Source of the DNA: Corynespora cassiicola | Lineage: Eukaryota > Ascomycota > Dothideomycetes > Pleosporales > Corynesporascaceae | Direction: 5' to 3' | NCBI GenBank assembly: GCA_022059125.1 | Contig: JAEUWY010000001.1 | Span: forward strand, 5,518,001 to 5,582,000 | Length of the DNA: 64,000 nt | Translations under genes and position numbers: made by a program | Shown here: piece by piece, positions 12,501-23,495 of the stretch | Layout of the letters: each line of letters starts with the position of its first letter | How positions within the stretch are numbered: the stretch's first letter is position 1 | Notes under the pieces: model-generated | Seen by the model: only the letters and a program-made list of their open reading frames with translations | What the model was told of the DNA's origin: nothing | Database searches by the model: none

Positions 12501-13357
12501 TAAAAGTATCCCTCGTGTCTCGCAGACAGCTGTAGTGTAAGACCTAAGAACTTCACCACTCAAACCTACCATCCGGACTTCACGTAAACGGCTGTTGGGA
12601 ATAATGGCGCGCATAATTCCGATCACGGGCGCAGCCGCGGACTTGTGCAAACCGGAAGCTGAGGTTTGGTGTGCTGAGTGTTCCCCCACTCGAACCTGTG
12701 CCATACACGGCGCAGCGGGATGTAGCCAAGGAACCAGAGAGCCGGCCTTTAACGAGACCGATCCTAATATCAGGTTGCACATCAGATCCGTTCTCAAGAT
12801 GATGCATGCGCCTCAATCTGACTTTGGCTTTCCACTTCATCCCGCCTCATTGACGCGGCTTCGGCTCCCCGACCATTCCCCGGAGACACGTACGGTGTAT
12901 CACCACCGGATACGGGACCTGCTGCAGCAGATGCATGCGCTAGGCAGGCCCCGAGGGCAGCCCGTGGCGTGGGATTATCGGGCCGTTGCTATCTGGAACT
13001 GGCATCTGGTGCGGAAATAGCTGTGCGTGATGCACGCATCCTTTTTTTGTTCCCACAGCCCAGGTGAGGTAAGTCGGCGAGTCGGCACCAAGGAGAAAAA
13101 GATCACTGACGAACGGACAACTGAGGGTCAGATTTACCGTGGCAGCCGGCATGAAGTATCTTGTTTTTTGAGATCCTGTTTCAGCACCAATTCGAGATGA
13201 TTCATGATATCACCCGCGGCATTCCCCTTTTCTAAACTTCATTAAAATCCTTGTGCTGCAGGCGAAACGTTCTTCTCCTGCCTTGTCGTCCACTCGTTCG
13301 TTCACGTACCGTTTGTTCGTTCGCAAAAGAGATCCGCAACAGCAGCCAACCATAATC
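9586..13357. other. 3.8-kb stretch without a recognised gene
   Basis: The first part (to about 11,000) is AT-rich with only chance frames. The part from about 11,400 to 13,100 is more balanced and has overlapping open frames on both strands (for example 11436-12020 minus, 12234-12797 minus, 12595-13020 plus), none with a recognisable domain, signal peptide or coherent exon structure. The last few hundred bases, ending in a CA-rich leader, are the likely promoter and 5' UTR of the MFS gene. Confidence 0.45.
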
Positions 13358-15934
13358 ATGGCGGACTCGAAGCGCCCACAATGCGACTGCGGACGTGAAC
13401 ACGAGGGTCCTCGCCCGCGAACCCTCTCGCGAGACCTGATCGCAGACATCATTGCCGACCTGGAGCTACTTCGCGAATATGGTACCAATGGAGCCCTGTC
13501 ACCGCATCCACCACTACCCGCGCATCACCCCATCAGCCAGTATCACAACTACCAATCTCCTTTGTCACCTCTTTCTCAGCCTTCGCAACCGCGCGCAAGC
13601 TCCATTTACTCGAATGATCTCCTTCAGCAAGGGGATTTGAATCGCATACGACGGATGGGCCGGCGAGCATCCACCGTCGAGTCATCAGCTGGTCGCAATG
13701 ATCTTGTTGGAGTCCCAGAGAGACATCGAAGAGGCTACTCTCACGACTTCGTGCATGAAGTGATGCATGCTTACGACCACGCGTATGACGAGCCTGTGCG
13801 CGACTATCCAGTGCTGCGGCATGAACCGACCAACTCGGACGCCGCCGCTTCCACTCCTTCCAGAAGAAAGCGTATCAGCAGCTTCGCCGAGCGCTTCTCG
13901 CGACCCACTTCACTCTTTTCCAAACGGGATTCTCAAAATAGCCAGCCGGATCCCGCGCAATTCATCTTCCCACCACAACAGCAGCAGCAGCAGCGGCATC
14001 AGCCTACAGTGGAGGAAGAAGAAGAGGCTGCTCCTCCATTCCCTTCTCCGACTCTTCCGGAACAAGAATCCCAATATGGAGATCGACCTCCACATACTCG
14101 AGCGGGTACATCACATACGAACCGTACGACACGTACAAATGGCTCGCAGGTCTATCCGGGTCCCGCAAAGACGGCCCTTATAATGTTTTCTTTGTATATT
14201 TCCATTTTCTTGGTTGCACTCGACAGGACGATTCTTGGACCTGCTATCCCTGAGATCACCAACCAGTTCAATTCAATCGATGATATCGGGTGGTATGGTT
14301 CCGCGTACATGCTGACATCCGCGGGTTTTATTCTTTTGTACGGCCGCGTCTACACCTTCTTCGCCACGAAACCCGTTTTTCTCTCTGGAATTCTCCTCTT
14401 CGAAATCGGCAGTGCCATCTGTGGTGCTGCCAACTCTTCCCTCGTCCTGATCATCGGTCGCGCAATCGCTGGATTCGGAAGCAGCGGTATCTTCACCGGT
14501 GCTATTCTCATCATGCTGAACACCGTGCCGTTGCACAAGCGCCCCATGCTTCAGGGTCTATTTGGCGCGTGCTTTGGCGTAGCCAGCGTGGCAGGGCCGC
14601 TTCTAGGTGGTGCCTTCACAGGCAGCTCATTGACGTGGCGGTGGTGCTTCTACATCAATCTCCCCCTCGGCGGTTTCACGGTCCTCATTGTCATGTTCTT
14701 CCTGCATCTCGAGGAGAACAAGCCCAGCATTGGCACTTGGAAGGAAACGTTCCTCAACCTCGATCCTCTGGGCACAGTACTTTTTCTGCCTTCCATCACA
14801 TGTCTACTCCTCGCACTCGAGTGGGGTGCAGCTGAAAAACCGTGGAACGACCCTCAGATCATCGCTCTGCTCGTAGTTTTTGCGGTGCTGTTCTTGGCCT
14901 TCATCGCGTGGCAAGGCTTTACACGCCACACCACGGCCACTGTGCCCGCTCGGATCTTTTTCCAACGCAGTGTGCTTTTTGGTGGCTGGAGCCAGTTCTG
15001 CGTTGGCAGCACCATGCTCACGGTGTCCATGTACATCCCACTCTGGTTCCAGGCGATCAAGGGTGAGACGGCGATGAAATCCGGCATCAACATGATTCCG
15101 CTCGTGCTGTCCGTCGTGGTCGGCTCGATCATGTCGGGTGGCTTGGTGCAGAAGATTGGATACTACACGCCGTTTATGATTCTTGGGTCGTGCCTCATGG
15201 CGGTGGGCACTGGACTGATCACAACGTTCAACATGTCTACCCCCAGCAGCATGTGGATCGGCTTCCAAGTCATCCTTGGTTATGGCGTCGGGTGCACGAT
15301 GCAGCACCCCAACCTGGCCATTCAGGTCGTGCTACAACGGCAAGACGTACCAACTGGCACAGCATTGCTGTCACTCTGCCAAACGCTCGGTGGCGCCGTG
15401 TTCGTCGCTGTGGGTCAAAACCTCTTCATTGACAAATTCACGAGCGGTCTGGGCAATATTCCCGGGATTGACGCTGGCCGTATTGTGCATGCAGGCGCAA
15501 CTAGCTTGCAGGACAGAGTTCCGGAAGGCCTTCGAGGCCTGGTTCTGGCCACGTACAACAGCAGTCTCACTCAGGGTCCATTTTTTGCTGCTCTGATCGT
15601 CGCCTGTTTATCCGTCCCCGCCGCGCTAGGCATGGAGTGGCGTAGTGTCAAGGAGAAGCAGGGTCCGCCATCACTAAGACGTGCATCTCAGGATGACGAG
15701 GAGATGCAGGGCCGGGAAGACGGCGATGCAGATGCTCCCGCGGCAGAAAGGAACAGCGGCGAGAACGGCGAGTCGGCGGACCTTGCGCCGCCGTCTAAAT
15801 CTCCTGCCTTGCTCAAGCTGTACCGACAGAGTGGCAGGTTCACGGAATGGATGACGGCCCGCGTGAACCCCGATCTAGAGGAAGAATTGCGCGAAAATCA
15901 GAGGGATGAGAAGATGGGTACACTGCATGAATGA
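13358..15934 (+). CDS. MFS drug/toxin efflux transporter, 14-TM (DHA2) type
   Basis: Single exon of 858 residues from ATG 13358 (context aatcATGgcg). Upstream in-frame sequence lacks an earlier ATG. Residues 1-268 are a long cytosolic region, rich in Ser/Pro/Gln with a short polyglutamine from a (CAG)5 run at 13979-13993. The transporter core starts about residue 270 with KTALIMFSLYISIF and LDRTILGPAIPEITNQF. It continues with the GRAIAGFGSSG and GPLLGGAF (motif C, antiporter) signatures and ends about residue 760 after roughly 14 membrane segments. The core is like fungal efflux pumps of the aflatoxin-pump/Azr1 group that export drugs or secondary metabolites at the plasma membrane. The C-terminal 100 residues are acidic and cytosolic. 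The long N-terminal extension is unusual; many family members have 50-100 residues there. Confidence 0.93.
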   Translation: MADSKRPQCDCGREHEGPRPRTLSRDLIADIIADLELLREYGTNGALSPHPPLPAHHPISQYHNYQSPLSPLSQPSQPRASSIYSNDLLQQGDLNRIRRMGRRASTVESSAGRNDLVGVPERHRRGYSHDFVHEVMHAYDHAYDEPVRDYPVLRHEPTNSDAAASTPSRRKRISSFAERFSRPTSLFSKRDSQNSQPDPAQFIFPPQQQQQQRHQPTVEEEEEAAPPFPSPTLPEQESQYGDRPPHTRAGTSHTNRTTRTNGSQVYPGPAKTALIMFSLYISIFLVALDRTILGPAIPEITNQFNSIDDIGWYGSAYMLTSAGFILLYGRVYTFFATKPVFLSGILLFEIGSAICGAANSSLVLIIGRAIAGFGSSGIFTGAILIMLNTVPLHKRPMLQGLFGACFGVASVAGPLLGGAFTGSSLTWRWCFYINLPLGGFTVLIVMFFLHLEENKPSIGTWKETFLNLDPLGTVLFLPSITCLLLALEWGAAEKPWNDPQIIALLVVFAVLFLAFIAWQGFTRHTTATVPARIFFQRSVLFGGWSQFCVGSTMLTVSMYIPLWFQAIKGETAMKSGINMIPLVLSVVVGSIMSGGLVQKIGYYTPFMILGSCLMAVGTGLITTFNMSTPSSMWIGFQVILGYGVGCTMQHPNLAIQVVLQRQDVPTGTALLSLCQTLGGAVFVAVGQNLFIDKFTSGLGNIPGIDAGRIVHAGATSLQDRVPEGLRGLVLATYNSSLTQGPFFAALIVACLSVPAALGMEWRSVKEKQGPPSLRRASQDDEEMQGREDGDADAPAAERNSGENGESADLAPPSKSPALLKLYRQSGRFTEWMTARVNPDLEEELRENQRDEKMGTLHE

Positions 15935-17435
15935 GTTGGTTGTTGGAGAGCCGGCCACGAGCGGCCCTCTCAGCTAATGTTTATCCAGTAATGGTCGTAT
16001 ATGATAGATTTTGACTTCTGAATGTGCCACGACTGGCGCAAGGACATCTGGGCGTCTAGAACATGAAGGGTCTGGTAGTTAGGGCCGTTTTCTCGCAATA
16101 TACTTCTTAATCTTTTGATTTCACTTCGTTACACCCATCACTTGACGCCTCGTATTAAACGGCAGGGCGCCGCCGTCTCGGCTCAGCTTTGACATGGCTT
16201 ACGCACCAGCCGTCCCGTATGCCACTACGGAGAAGGATTCTGCGATCTCACATAGCTGGGTTCAGGTTCGGGCTAGTCATCCGAGATCGGGCGCTCCACG
16301 AGCAATTTAAGTATCTTCTCGTGCTGGACCTGCGCCATGGCCAGTCCGAAGTTATGTAAGGCCCCCCACTCTGCGTTCGCAGAGGTCCAGATAAGCAAGT
16401 TTTGGTTGTATCAAGACACACAAGAGTGACAAGCAAATAAAGTTTTGGTTTTTCGTCTCGATAGCGCCACCCAAATGATGAAATATATGGGTCCAGTCGC
16501 GGTGGCACCAAGCCTACAGTCTTGGCTAGGCTGGTAGAAACAAGGATATCTCCGAGTGGTACTTGTTCCTCGACAAGTAAACAACTACGGCACTTTTTGT
16601 TCCCAGACGCACCGTGGCCTCTCGTGCATAGGCCTGGGTGATGTGGACGAGTAAAAGTGGACGTGATCCGATTCGCGGGTGTAATACGGCGACTCTCAAA
16701 AGTGTCTAAGCTCGGCGCGATTCCAATGACAGGCCATGGAAGCTGAGACATGAAACCAGCAGCTGATAATCATGGAATTTGCCTTTTGCAGTGACACTGA
16801 AGGGGACTCGACGGGGCGCCGCCCACGCCTTGCCATTGTAGTGCCACGAATAGCAAGACTGCCATTTGCGGGAGGGCTGTGCGGGTTTCCTGATGCTGTC
16901 AGCCCGTGTCAATCAGCGATGCGACCACACGAGGTGGACTCCCATGCCGCAGCATCTCGTCATTCTGCTTTTTACGGTTCCCCACATACGCTCCTACGTG
17001 CTTCGTGTTGCTTATCGTACCTTGGGGATGCATGCCTAGTCGCAGGTCCAGGAGCAGGAAGACACTAGATGACGGCTGAGAGGCTTCAGCTACCGCTCCC
17101 GGGTGCTCATCTCCATCGCACCCCGGAATGGATCAACTCCGATATTGCTAGGTCAGGCAGGGCGTTGCACGACAAGTGCCATGTCGAGATAAACATCGGA
17201 GCGGGAGGGAGGCGGCGATGAGTCGGAGCGAAGCACAGATCCGGACCGTCGGTATATGGGTGCCGGGAAAAGTTGTCTCAAGATAGGCGGTAGGTTCAAT
17301 ATAAGGTTCTGGGGTTTGTAGATAAAATCCCGTTCCTCTTCAGATCACCCTCCAGAACCTGTTGTCTTTGTACCACTTACTCTTCTCTTTTATCGCACAG
17401 CAGTACAACAGACTCTAAACACAACCAAACGAGTC
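15935..17435. other. Intergenic, no recognised gene
   Basis: Holds the 3' region of the MFS gene and the promoter of the glycosyltransferase. A 167-codon minus-strand frame at 16248-16751 has no recognisable features. TATA-like and CT-rich leader sequence appears just before 17436 (around 17300-17400). Confidence 0.45.
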
Positions 17436-18761
17436 ATGTCGCCCAGCAGCCTCCACGTCGTTGTCAGTGTAGCCTTCCAGGATGCAGGTGATACCACGCG
17501 TGCCATTGCCATGGCTGTTGCCCTTCGAGACCTCTGCCCCCCAGGCCTTGACCTAAGGATCAGTTTCCTTTCGTGCGGCTCTCGCTTTGAATATCAGATT
17601 ACCGATGCTGGCTTCCCCATTGTCGCTGCGCAGCCTCGCGTCAAGGGCATCAGCGTCGCCCATGATCTGGGGTGGGACTTCCCAGAGTTCTTTGGCTCGG
17701 TGGAGATTGCAAAGACGTTCATTGATGGCCAGCTGGCGGCTTTCCGGGAATTGAAGCCCGACGTCGTCTTCCACGGCATGTGGGCGCCCGCTTCGCTGGC
17801 CGCGAGGATCCTCGGCATCAGGACCATTAACTTCCTCCCGGTCCCGCTCCATCCTGGCTCTTTCGCTCACGGTCTAATTCGTGATCTCCCCGACATGATG
17901 CCTCTCTTCACCCGCCTACCACGCCCCATGAGACAGAAGATGGCGTATTGGGGTAGCGGCCTGATGATCAATGCGCCTATTTTCCGCCAGAAGCGCCTGG
18001 GTGCGGCCGCGAAGTTGTGTGGCTGGCCTATCGAGGGCCCCATTTCCCTTTTCGACATGAACATGGCCGATCTCAACCTCGTCAACGACCATCCAGTCTT
18101 CCATCAAGACTACATGCACCGTATCCCCAAGAACATTGTCATTACTGGGCCCCTCTATGCTGGCAACGACCGCCCTCTCAGCGAGGAGATTGCCGCCCAC
18201 CTGCAGCGCCCAGGCCCCTCGGTCCTTGTCACCATGGGCAGCTCCGGTACCGAAGAGTTCTTGTTCGAGTCGATCAAGGCATTCAAGATGAACCCGTCAG
18301 ACAACTGGAATGCCGTCGTCCTCGCATCGCCGTCCATTTGCTCCCTGGAGGATGCAAGGCGGGTGGCGGGCGGAGACCCTCGCATCCTCATCACTGACAA
18401 GTTCATTCCTGCTCCTGCTGCGAGCGCACTCGCCGATGTGTGCGTCATTCATGGTGGTCAGGGAACCGTGCAGACTGCGGTCGCCTCTGGCAAGCCCATT
18501 GTCGGTGTCGCACTGCAGATCGAGCAGCAGACGAATTTGGACAACGTCATGAACGCCAAGGCAGGCATCCGTGTCCAGAGGCAGTTTTGGAAGGCGAACA
18601 ACATCCGGAACGCGGTTCAGACAGTGCTCAAGGACACCAGCTACACCGCCAATGCCAGAATCCTTGGAGAGACGTTGAGGAACATGGATGGCGCGAAGAC
18701 AGCCGCCGAGGTGATGTGGAAGTTCATCCTAGAGGAGCAGTCAGAGAAGATGAAGGTTTAG
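17436..18761 (+). CDS. UGT-type glycosyltransferase (GT1 / MGT-like)
   Basis: Intronless, 441 residues from ATG 17436. The N-terminal half starts with a beta strand and helix (LHVVVSVAFQDAGDTTRA) and has the acceptor-domain pattern of GT-B enzymes. The C-terminal half contains TGPLYAGND, VTMGSSGTEEF and, at about residues 338-367, the nucleotide-sugar binding motif IHGGQGTVQTA..GKPIVGV..IEQQTN, a degenerate PSPG box with the His-Gly-Gly and the terminal E-Q-Q. The usual final residues are D/E-Q. It should transfer a sugar from UDP-sugar to a small hydrophobic acceptor. There is no lipid-binding GRAM/PH domain, so it is not a full-length sterol glucosyltransferase. Similarity is greatest to bacterial macrolide-type glycosyltransferases, and many fungal members look acquired from bacteria; that is inference here. 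Acceptor unknown. Confidence 0.88.
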   Translation: MSPSSLHVVVSVAFQDAGDTTRAIAMAVALRDLCPPGLDLRISFLSCGSRFEYQITDAGFPIVAAQPRVKGISVAHDLGWDFPEFFGSVEIAKTFIDGQLAAFRELKPDVVFHGMWAPASLAARILGIRTINFLPVPLHPGSFAHGLIRDLPDMMPLFTRLPRPMRQKMAYWGSGLMINAPIFRQKRLGAAAKLCGWPIEGPISLFDMNMADLNLVNDHPVFHQDYMHRIPKNIVITGPLYAGNDRPLSEEIAAHLQRPGPSVLVTMGSSGTEEFLFESIKAFKMNPSDNWNAVVLASPSICSLEDARRVAGGDPRILITDKFIPAPAASALADVCVIHGGQGTVQTAVASGKPIVGVALQIEQQTNLDNVMNAKAGIRVQRQFWKANNIRNAVQTVLKDTSYTANARILGETLRNMDGAKTAAEVMWKFILEEQSEKMKV

Positions 18762-20523
18762 GCGTTTGGGGGGTCAATGGTACTTTTGTGCGACTTGATG
18801 ACGAATCTGTCTTGGTGGCGGATGCCGAGAGACAGAGAAGCTTACATGATGACGGTGTATCGCTGGGTATCTGGGTTCACGGTCTCATGATTGGCGGTGG
18901 ACTGGGGCGTTTAATGGAAATCTGGGCTCTATATTAATATATGCCGTCTCTTTCATGATGGTTTGTAAGGCAGTGATGCGATGTGCAAGTGAGATTCGGT
19001 GGGTTGTGGGCAAGTAAAAGGAGCTTGGAGAAAACCAATGAGCCTCGACTTGGCAAAGTGGGGACCCACCCTTGCCGCCACGGAGCGCAATGTATTACAC
19101 TTCCGTCCCATGATATACGCCATCATCTTAATATTCTCACATGCATCAGATAAGTTTCTTGATCATCAATGGACAAAATCCGTACTAAACGGTTGCATAC
19201 TCCTCGTTGACCGATCACACTCCAGTTGATGACGCGACGTCCACGCAATCTTTCCTACGTTTCTGCAACTTCGACAACTGTTCCTCCGCAATTCGTCCAC
19301 TACGGTGCTCCTCGAAATAACTAAGAGCAAGTAGTTGGTCCTAGTCGAGGGCTACTGCAAGGCATCACCTCGCCCCTTACTTATAAATCCCTGGCTCATG
19401 AGTAGTGCCATTTACCTTCCCGAGACTAAGCATTAGTTGCTAGAATAACGGAGGTTTTCACCGGGCCTCACGCCTTCTATATAATATAGCATGTCGAGGT
19501 ATTTGCAGTCACTACAATATCGTCCATTAACAACGATGTCAATACTGCCCAGTCTAGGCGACTTCGAACTCTCGGTTGATGGACGATCAACGCTTTTCGC
19601 GAAGGTTCAACGGTTTCTGTGATCAGCATTTCGGTTCATCACCAGGTACCAATATCGATGGCTGAAGGTTCCTGCCGAACCAACAAGAAAGGCCGCAATC
19701 GATAGTGTCGTGCCTGAAGCTTTGCGCCACGCGTCTCGTATTCGGTAACATCATTTCTAGAGCTATTCGCGGTCCATCCCGTTCAACGCCCGCAAGGTAC
19801 CAGGAAATGACGCCGTTGAGTGATCTCCTAACGACTATTTTAAAGGTGGCACATGATGATTAGGCCGCCCACTCACTGTTGTGTGCTCCCGTTCACGGTG
19901 TTGACTGCGTTGGGGACTGATTGATGAGCTCTGACTAGTCAGAGATAACACACCATCAAGTTTTTGGCGAGGTCATCGTACGTGATTGTGCCTGAAACTA
20001 TTGGCACGCCAATTTGTACTGATCGTGTGGGAAATGCGGGTTAGCGGCGGTATTGGCAGGGGTAGCCCCTTTAAGGTCGGGGTTTACCATGCAAGGTTGA
20101 AGATTTGGATACCGATAGCTCCATAGGCTGTATGCAAGAGGCGAATCCAGCTACCCGAGTGGCAAAAAAATCACTCAGTCGCATGAAAGGGGTTGGCTTC
20201 CATTCTTGGTCAAACACAGGCTGACCGACGAAAGAAAATGGATTTCGGAGCTTCAAGTGTAGGATTCATGGATGAAGATCAACTCAACTTAGAACAAGTA
20301 GTTACACGGAAGAAATGATGACAATCTAGCTGCATTGTGGTTATGTTGAAACCCATCTTATGACTAGTCCATGACAGCCGATTATCAAATTCATCTTTCC
20401 GTCGAAAGCCCTGTGAAATATACGCATTTTCTGACTACAAAATCGAAAATCGAGTATTATAATTCGTCTATAAATGATGGATACAAGAAGCAAAGGCATC
20501 AATCAACACTGCCACTAGCAATC
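18762..20523. other. Intergenic, no recognised gene
   Basis: About 1.8 kb with only short frames on either strand. It lies between the plus-strand glycosyltransferase and the minus-strand GMC gene and so contains two 3' ends. Nothing repeat-like or RNA-like was recognised. Confidence 0.45.
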
Positions 20524-22371
20524 TCAAGGCTGAGTAGAGTACAAGTCAGGGTGGGCAGACTTGATCATATCAGCTCCTTTCTCCCCAATCATATACACCG
20601 AGTTCTGGATTCTGCAATCGGGGATGATCGGAATGACCGAAGCATCGATGACACGGAGGTTTTGGATTCCGTGGACCCTCAGCTCAGGATCGACGACACC
20701 TTGCTCGATGCTTTTGGAGAGACGACAGGTTCCACAAGGATCTAAGCATGTGTCAGTCTTCATGTATTTTCGTTCAGGGTAAGGTTTACATACGGAATCC
20801 GGTCTGCGAGCGTTCCAGAATGGCCTTTTTCATCGCCTCGTCGGAGTTTCGGGGCATTGGCCAGGGGTAATCCTCGCCGATGATGTCCTTCATTCCATCA
20901 CCAGTGGTGAGGATGTCATCGACCATGCGACACCCCTCGCGCATTGCGACCAAATCGAGATCATGAGAAAAGAAGTTCAGGTTGATGTGAGGCTGCTCAA
21001 GAGGATCCGTCGAGTTGAGTTTCACCCAGCCATTGCGCGAGAGCGGGCGAAGAAGATCAACGATTACGGTGACATAGTTGCCAGTGGCTGGGGTGGGGAT
21101 GTGCCACTGAAATGCATCGGAGAACATTGGCTGCAGGCATGTGAATAAACGATATTGGCAATATATCAATGGTCACTTACCACAAAGTCAATCTCAAAGT
21201 GGGGTTGTCCTCCAGGACCAAATGGGTCAACACCATCATTGTTCTTCTTGAATTCCACATACTCCTTACTGTTGGCGAGATAGGAATCAATACGCGGGAA
21301 GCCGACCAGTTCCAGCAAACCGCTACTGGCTGGCCCAGTTCGATCCTTGCGATAAGCTGCAATAGCGCCATCATGCGCGGGGCCAGGGCGTATTAGGTGA
21401 TCTTCAAATCCAAGGCCATCCTTGAGGCGCCGCACATATGGCATAATCGGGTGATCCAGCAAGTTCTGGCCAACGTGCTCAGACACCAGAATAGGATTGA
21501 TACTGTGTGCTACAAGCTGATCCCTGGGGCCGATTCCAGAAAGCATAAGCAGCTTCGGGGTTTCAAAGACGCCTTGAGAGACGATGACTTCTCGCTTAGC
21601 CTTGAAAGTGACTTCGGAAACTCCATTGACTAATACAGTGACACCGGTAGCGGTGGTTCCATCAAAGTTGATTTGCTTCGAGTTGGTAGATGCGAGAATG
21701 GTAACGTTTGGTTTGCCTCTCACAAAGCAACCCGAAGTTGATCGAAGGCCGTTGTAGATGGTGTTCATACAGTGAACAAGGCCATGCATTGTGCCCGAGT
21801 AGATATCCTCGGACAACTTCTCGCCCTTGCTGACCCAAGCTGTTGAGAGGGCGTCGCGGAATGGCTTCATCTCAGCAACGAGACGAGAGTGGGATACATC
21901 AAGGGGACCGTTGCGACCCACCTTTCCCAAGTCTGAAGAGTAAAGACCTTCGTCGTCGTGGTAGTTCACAGGCTTCGCGAGGTATTCCTTTACGTTATTC
22001 CAGGTCCAGTCGCTTCCGCCGAACTCAGCCCAGTCATCGAAAGTGGCGGAGCTGCCTGGAACCCAAGTATAGTAGTTCAAGCAGCTGCTTCCGCCTAGGG
22101 CTTTGCCACGAGTGTTGGGCTTCTCGACACGCTCATAATCAGGGCGGGCGATCATGGTTGTCTTATATCCCCAATCATGCTTCCCACCGCGGAGTGAGAA
22201 GGCGCTGGAAGGAGTTGTGATGGCTTCCACATCTTGGGGGTTGGCTATACCGGCTTCGACGATGAGGATTGAAACAGTGGGGTTTTCGGCGAGGCGTCCG
22301 GCAACTACATTACCGGCAGTTCCGCCGCCAACGACAATGAAATCGAACTCCGATGGAATGGGGATGGACAT
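20524..22371 (-). CDS. GMC oxidoreductase (FAD, glucose-methanol-choline family)
   Basis: Exons (minus) 22371-21181, 21130-20794 and 20741-20524; introns of 50 and 52 bases; 581 residues, the usual family length. ATG 22371 opens MSIPIPSEFDFIVVGGGTAGN, the N-terminal Rossmann motif GGGTAG for FAD. GMC signature 1 is visible as GKALGGSSCLNYYTWV, signature 2 as SQGVFETPKLLMLSGIG. The C-terminal part has HPCGTC and VDPELRVHGIQNLRVIDAS followed by PDCRIQNSVYMIGEKGAD, so the catalytic pair reads His-Asn, as in choline-oxidase-like members. The His codon is split by intron 2 (C|AT). No secretion signal, so probably intracellular. Likely oxidises an alcohol or amino-alcohol; substrate unknown. Transcribed in the same direction as the siderophore transporter 1.1 kb upstream, but with no sign of a shared promoter. 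Confidence 0.93.
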
Positions 22372-23495
22372 GTTGCAATCAGTTGGTTCGAAGCCACCCA
22401 AAAATTAACTTTTATAAGAGATCTGAGAGTATTTGGAAAACAATATTACGGTTTTTTGGAATGAAGAGGCTGCGAAGTACTGCAAATGTAAATAGCTTGG
22501 CTTCCGGTGATGCTATTGGCGAGGCTGATGGAAATGTCGATATAGTTCAAGAATAATAGGGACAACCCTTTATATTCATAATAATACCTTATAAAAATGT
22601 CCATGACGTAGTTCATCAAGATGTGGTTTACGGTAGTTTCTGTCATGCGAAGATTCGTACGCTGTTTCGTACCGCAGAAGTGGAGTGACGACGTGTTGTC
22701 CCTCGAAGGGCATGAGGTAAGCATTATCATCGTTACTATACCTTTCCAAATAGATAGATAGTGCGAGATTAAATTCGAGGTTTCATGAAAGGGCTCTGCC
22801 TGAAAGATCTTGATGTCGGGAGCATAGCTCTACTGACTGATTACTTAGCTTTACACGTACCACCAGATGCCGGCGAACCGGATGAGAGAGCGGATTAAGC
22901 CACTTGAGGCTACATTGGCGATTATTATCGAGACTTACAGTTCAAATCATTCGCTGAGGCAAATTCCGAGAGGCATAATCTTTCTCAGCTCTGATGTCCG
23001 GATTGTTCGGTTCTGATCGGCATAGATCGGTCAAAACTCGGCAGAGTACCTAGGGAGAGGCGCATCCTGTTCACGGACATCAATTTCGCTAAGAAAGCAG
23101 GCTCAATAAGATATAGATGTTAGGAACTTTCTCGGATTTTTTATGAATCTATCTAAGCACAACGCGTGAAGGTTCAGATGTTGTAACTATTCCGGAGCAA
23201 TCTCGGAACTTCGGAACCTCGGAAAACCAGAATGTCCGGGTTGCCCGGGTGTTGGTGAAATGATGCCTACGCCCTAGTGCTCACACACGCCAACGGGAAT
23301 ACTTCTGGGACACCGCACCAGCGGGAACGACAGCGCATCTAATAATTAGGGAAATCAATTGTATTATGCACGGATGCTTCTGTGATTATCTCTGCCTTAT
23401 TTGCACCAGATGTTTCCTACCACCCAATACTCATCGCCAAACACAGAATCTCATTAGGCGTCGTTTGTGAGCAGGGCTCTTAGAGCCCGCATAAC
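22372..23495. other. Intergenic: promoter side of GMC gene
   Basis: About 1.1 kb between two minus-strand genes. Contains the GMC promoter and the 3' flank of the transporter. Around 22985-23050 there are several CGG/CCG triplets, the half-sites used by Zn2Cys6 activators, but no clean palindrome I would defend. No gene seen. Confidence 0.4.

Noticed and set aside
12234..12797. 187-codon minus-strand frame
   Set aside because: No motif, no signal or membrane segment, overlaps an equally open plus-strand frame; looks like chance in GC-richer DNA.
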